Part shown: positions 60,424 to 64,000 of the stretch, one piece after another
Layout of the letters: each line of letters starts with the position of its first letter
Numbering within the stretch: position 1 is the first letter of the stretch
DNA from: Nymphaea colorata
Taxonomy: Eukaryota > Streptophyta > Magnoliopsida > Nymphaeales > Nymphaeaceae
Length of the DNA: 64,000 nt
Direction of reading: 5' to 3'
Assembly: GCF_008831285.2 (NCBI RefSeq)
Contig: NC_045147.1
Location: 18,640,854-18,704,853 of the forward strand
Made by a program: the position numbers and the translations under genes
Notes under the pieces: model-generated
Told to the model about the DNA's origin: nothing
Database searches by the model: none
The model's input: only the letters and a program-made list of their open reading frames with translations

Positions 60424-62420
60424 TTACTCGTCAGCCATTGCCAACTCCAACGCATAATCATCTCTCTCCTGCCAAACCGATTGGGGAAGCAATGTAAGAA
60501 ATCTGCCGACTTATGTCGTAATTCTAACTCACAGCAGAATTTGTACTTTGAGTCAAATCACTTCACAGTTCAAGATCAAAATTAAGAATAGGCCTAGTAT
60601 TGCAAAAGATAGTTAATAAGATGTTAGAGAAGAGCGGCGGAAAAAGAGACAAGAACTTACTATAGGACCTCTAGCGAAATATCTACCGAACTGTAACCAG
60701 TAAACCTGCACAAAGATAATGAACTGGTTGAGCGGAATGATGGGAGCAAAAATCCTATGTGTAGATTCTTAAGAAAGCGCTACCTCATCTTCATCCTGGG
60801 TTTCGACTACGAGATCAGACGATGGATATCCCACACAAAGTAGTGCATAGCCCTATAAACCAACAAACATGATTAACGGTCTTCCATAATGCATGATGCA
60901 GCTGCAATTTAAGGTACCTAATATACAGAGGCCGGAAAACATATGAACGGCAGTTTCAGAAAGACAAGTTAGATTAAGAATCCTGTTGCAGAAAGCTTAT
61001 TGTCATCATGCACGGTAAGCATATTAAGGTATCATCTTCCCGTGGATGAGACAACATTATCTTGCCTTGAAACTGGAAGCTTTGCCTCCTAAAGCAATTC
61101 TTGTGGATATCGATAAGCACTCGCACTCAATATCTTGGCATAACCCGGATAAAGAGAAGTACCTTAGCTTTTAGTTCAGCAGATATACCAAGGGCCTCCG
61201 GTTGTCGAATTTCTCCAGACTTTATCCTGACAGCACAGCTGGTACAACACCCTGCTCCATGGAAACACTCTGTTAAAGTACCAGTCTTCGTGGTACATCA
61301 GAATTGTGCATCAAGCTAAGGAAAAAAGGTTACCGGAGGCCAGTAGCTGAGCCACATGGTGGCTAGTTGCCCACAATCAGCCTCACAAAGTTACTTTCAT
61401 ATTATGTATAATGTTTTGATATATTTGAATGTTTATATATATAAGTGCCCCACAAAATTTAAAGATATTGAATTAGTGCCCCCACCAGAAAATTTTTTTG
61501 GCTCTCCTAGTGCCGAAGGCATCATCATAGAATCAGAACATGGAATTATGATAATGAAACAAGTGGAAAAGAGATTCCGTGTTGCAGCATTCACAACTTA
61601 GAACAGATAAAAGAGGTCTCGATTAAGGCCACTGCTGCGGGCAACAATGGATTCGCAGTTCCTTGATTTCTTCTAATTAGGACACAATGTTCTCCAGGGA
61701 TACCAATTTCCGTGATGGCTTACTACGAAGAAGCTAGAGATGATATCTTCTACAGCTAAAACCATTTCAGCACTTGTTCTGCATTTGGGTTATCTCAGTA
61801 AGGTAGTGTTAGAAAAAAAAAAGCACTAAGAAATGAAACTGCAGACCTACAGTATAGAGTGAACTGCTGGTCTTCTTTATGTTGCTCATTCATCTTAAAT
61901 GATGCAAAATCAAACATCTTTTTTTTTTTTTTTGTTAAATACAGGCAGGAAGAGAAACCCTTCAGAATACCATGTCTGCAAGCAAACGGCAGCGTGATGT
62001 CTTGCGATTCTGCATAGTGTAATATGTATTCATCCTGAAGAAAACCGAGTGAAACAGAGCTGTTCATATCAACGGACGCCAAAATCGCTCACGGTGGACA
62101 CGAGTGAGCGCTTCTTCAATCAAAACTGAAAATAAAGAAAGTAAAAACAAAAAGGGAACTGAGAATCCAACCTCGGGAACTTGGAAATGGTGAACGACTC
62201 CCCTCTTCGTGTCATGAACAGTCACCTTGTGCATCCGAACCTGGGGAGCGGCCACGGCCGACGATGCCCCATTCGTCTGGGCATCGACTCCGGTCCCGAC
62301 CTGGGAGCTTCGGCAGATTACTCGACTAGCAATGTTCTCGTTCTTCTTCTTGTTCTTGTTGGCAGGGAAGGAAGTAGAGAGACTCCACAGAGAAGCTATG
62401 GAAGCCGATGCTGCTGTCAT
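60424..62420 (-). CDS. FdC2: Ferredoxin C2-type plastid [2Fe-2S] ferredoxin
   Basis: Plastid electron carrier of the FdC2 class, linked in other plants to photosynthetic performance and chlorophyll level. Six exons (minus): 62420-62172, 62034-61971, 61251-61163, 60852-60784, 60705-60661, 60468-60424, giving 186 residues. Residues 1-~60 are Ser/Ala/Asn/Lys-rich and fit a transit peptide. KVTVHDTKRGVVHHFQVPE opens the domain. Cluster ligands are C102, C107 and C110 in ACRHGCCTSC, and C140 in ALLCVG. The extension VYWLQFGRYFARGP and RDDYALELAMADE at the C-terminus separates FdC2 from leaf ferredoxins. All introns are GT-AG. The start is the first in-frame ATG; the open frame extends upstream to 62462 but without an ATG. 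Confidence 0.95.
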
Positions 62421-64000
62421 CGCTGGTGTTCCTGTGCAAGAAGGAGGGCAAGGTGGTACCAACGGACGGTCTCTTGGAGTCGGAGAAGGAGATGTTGCAA
62501 GGCTGAGGAACCAAACGGTGAGATTGGGCAGCGAACACAGGATAAGATTTCACACGTGTCTCGGTTACAAAGGCTGGACGTTGATTTCGCCCACACCCTT
62601 CTTGATTAAAAAACAAGAAAAGCTAACTCCTCTCCCAACTGCAGAGTTGATCGTGCTTTAGATTTCAACTTCGAAGTTTTGTTTCAAAACTCTGACAATA
62701 AGACTGTTTTTCATAGTTCAAAGCTTAAAATTATGCTCAAGAATGGATTTGTTCCTGATCGTGTGGGTAGGATTTTAAAGGAACCTAAAATTTAATTTAT
62801 CTGCCAAAGCTTTTGAAAATTCATAGCCAAGCCAATTTAGAAGTGGAATGTTAATATTTGGGCCGTGAAAATGTCATCAATTAGTTCATAGCAAAGACCA
62901 ATTTCGCTTTTAGAATAAAACAGCTGCGTGAATCTTTGTACCGCTACATTGCACCTAACCCACGCTGTAGATTATTGCCTGCAATCGAAAGAATCCTTTT
63001 CCCGTTTCTTAGCCATCGAGATTCCTTCTCCTGTTGCTTCGGATTTCTAAACTCTTAGAGCGAATAACATAATTCGTAGTTGAAAATCGAAAAACTACTA
63101 GTCCTGCCTCTAAATGTTATAACAATTCATACAAGTGGAGTATTAGTCTTTTCATCTCTCAACACCAAATCTACGGAAATATTTCCTTAAGGTAAAAATT
63201 ACATTTATCTTTTCCGTCCCAGCATACCCATAATGTCCTTATGTATAGCTGCTTTTGCAGTTAAGAGTGCAAATGTACGTATTGCACGATACGGGGGCTG
63301 TATCGTACGATACATCCTCATACCCCCATATCGTACGATACATGATAAAATTATTTTTTGTAGTTTTTTACAAAAAAAAAATTTCTTTCTCTTTTTAAAC
63401 ATGTCAAAAGTTGTTAGAGGGAAAAGTTTTTACTAGTTTTTCTACAAAAATCACCTACTTATGTGATAAATCGTCGATTTAGAGGAAAACTTGCTTGTCC
63501 ATAAAAAGGTTTACTCATGGCCCGTGGGGATGATGGGAACTTGATTGATGATAATCATAATATATTATTTGTTGCAAACTTGTAATGTAATCTAAAACAC
63601 TTTAAAGTTCTGATGGATGTTTATTATGTTGTTAAGAATTTCTTATTTATCATTTCTAAATGTTTAGTGTTGTTAATATATTATGGCTTATGAATGATTG
63701 ATGAGTTTTTTTTAATATATATAAAACATGACTTTTTTAATTGATTTTTTGCCTTTCCTGATTTTACCGATTTTTTCTCTATTTTTTTAATTTTTAAATA
63801 TTTTTATGAATTTAAAAATTAATTTACGATACGTTACATTACGTTTACGATACAATGTATAGGTCTATCCGACTGATATGCTACGCCTTTTATAACATTG
63901 TTAGTATGAATTAACTGAATACAATCATACAACCCTGCTTATTGCCCAAGGAAGGGATTTGTGCACCTTAAAACTTTTGGGGTAATTCTCAGATAAAGAA
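62421..64000. other. Ferredoxin upstream region and repeat-rich end of window
   Basis: 62421-63200 is the 5' flank of the ferredoxin gene. No TATA box stands out. No gene was recognised to the window end. Confidence 0.5.
63270..63902. repeat. GATACG-family element
   Basis: At ~63278-63345 the words ACGATACGGGGG and CCCCCATATCGTACGATAC form an inverted pair around TATCGTACGATACA. At 63827-63895 further TACGATACG words end in CTTTTATAACATTG, matching the end of the fragment at 15427-15523. The ~500 bp between is AT-rich and has no coding potential. Likely one non-autonomous element or two nested fragments. Confidence 0.5.

Noticed and set aside
62421..62462. Longer N-terminus for the ferredoxin, starting at 62462
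   Set aside because: The codon there is TTG, not ATG. The first in-frame ATG is 62420.
62181..62661. Two plus-strand frames of ~143 codons
   Set aside because: Antisense to exon 1 and the leader of the ferredoxin gene, whose minus-strand model has splice sites and cluster cysteines.

Overview
The window is nuclear DNA from a flowering plant. All genes are split by many AT-rich introns with GT-AG (once GC-AG) borders. Two products carry plastid targeting sequences: ribosomal protein L18 and a ferredoxin of the FdC2 type. The others belong to typical plant families: DUF1685, pectin acetylesterase and YKT6. Spacers are full of microsatellites and small retro- and DNA-element remnants. I cannot place the plant below angiosperm level from the sequence alone.

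Layout. 1-7.5 kb: repeat-rich, with one unassigned coding-like exon near 3.3-3.5 kb. 7.7-10.3 kb (+): a two-exon DUF1685 gene. 11.5-25.8 kb and 26.2-41.5 kb: two diverged, directly repeated copies of one 14-15 kb segment. Each copy holds a 12-exon pectin acetylesterase gene (-) and the last exon of plastid RPL18 (-). The second esterase (26.6-33.3 kb) is intact at 421 codons. The first (11.9-18.9 kb) is broken by a 4-nt insertion and a lost splice acceptor. The right breakpoint lies in RPL18 intron 2. The complete RPL18 gene therefore reads 45.16 to 40.5 kb, and an orphan RPL18 last exon sits at 24.5 kb. 46.5-52.8 kb (-): a canonical YKT6 R-SNARE in six exons. 54.0-59.3 kb (+), head to head with it: a diverged YKT6-like gene. 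Its first four exons match YKT6 in phase and almost exactly in length, but it then runs in frame into four exons encoding an acidic coiled-coil tail. It lacks the rest of the SNARE motif and the prenylated cysteines. 60.4-62.4 kb (-): a six-exon FdC2-type ferredoxin, convergent with the previous gene. 62.4-64 kb: spacer with GATACG-type repeats.

The genes do not form a pathway. They are neighbours serving cell-wall pectin de-esterification, plastid translation, membrane fusion and plastid redox. The most interesting parts are the YKT6-like/coiled-coil chimera, the tandem duplication that split off an RPL18 exon while one esterase copy decayed, and the insertions, local inversion and uneven divergence that distinguish the two copies. 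All exon models were built by reading splice borders and protein similarity by eye. No alignment or transcript data were available.
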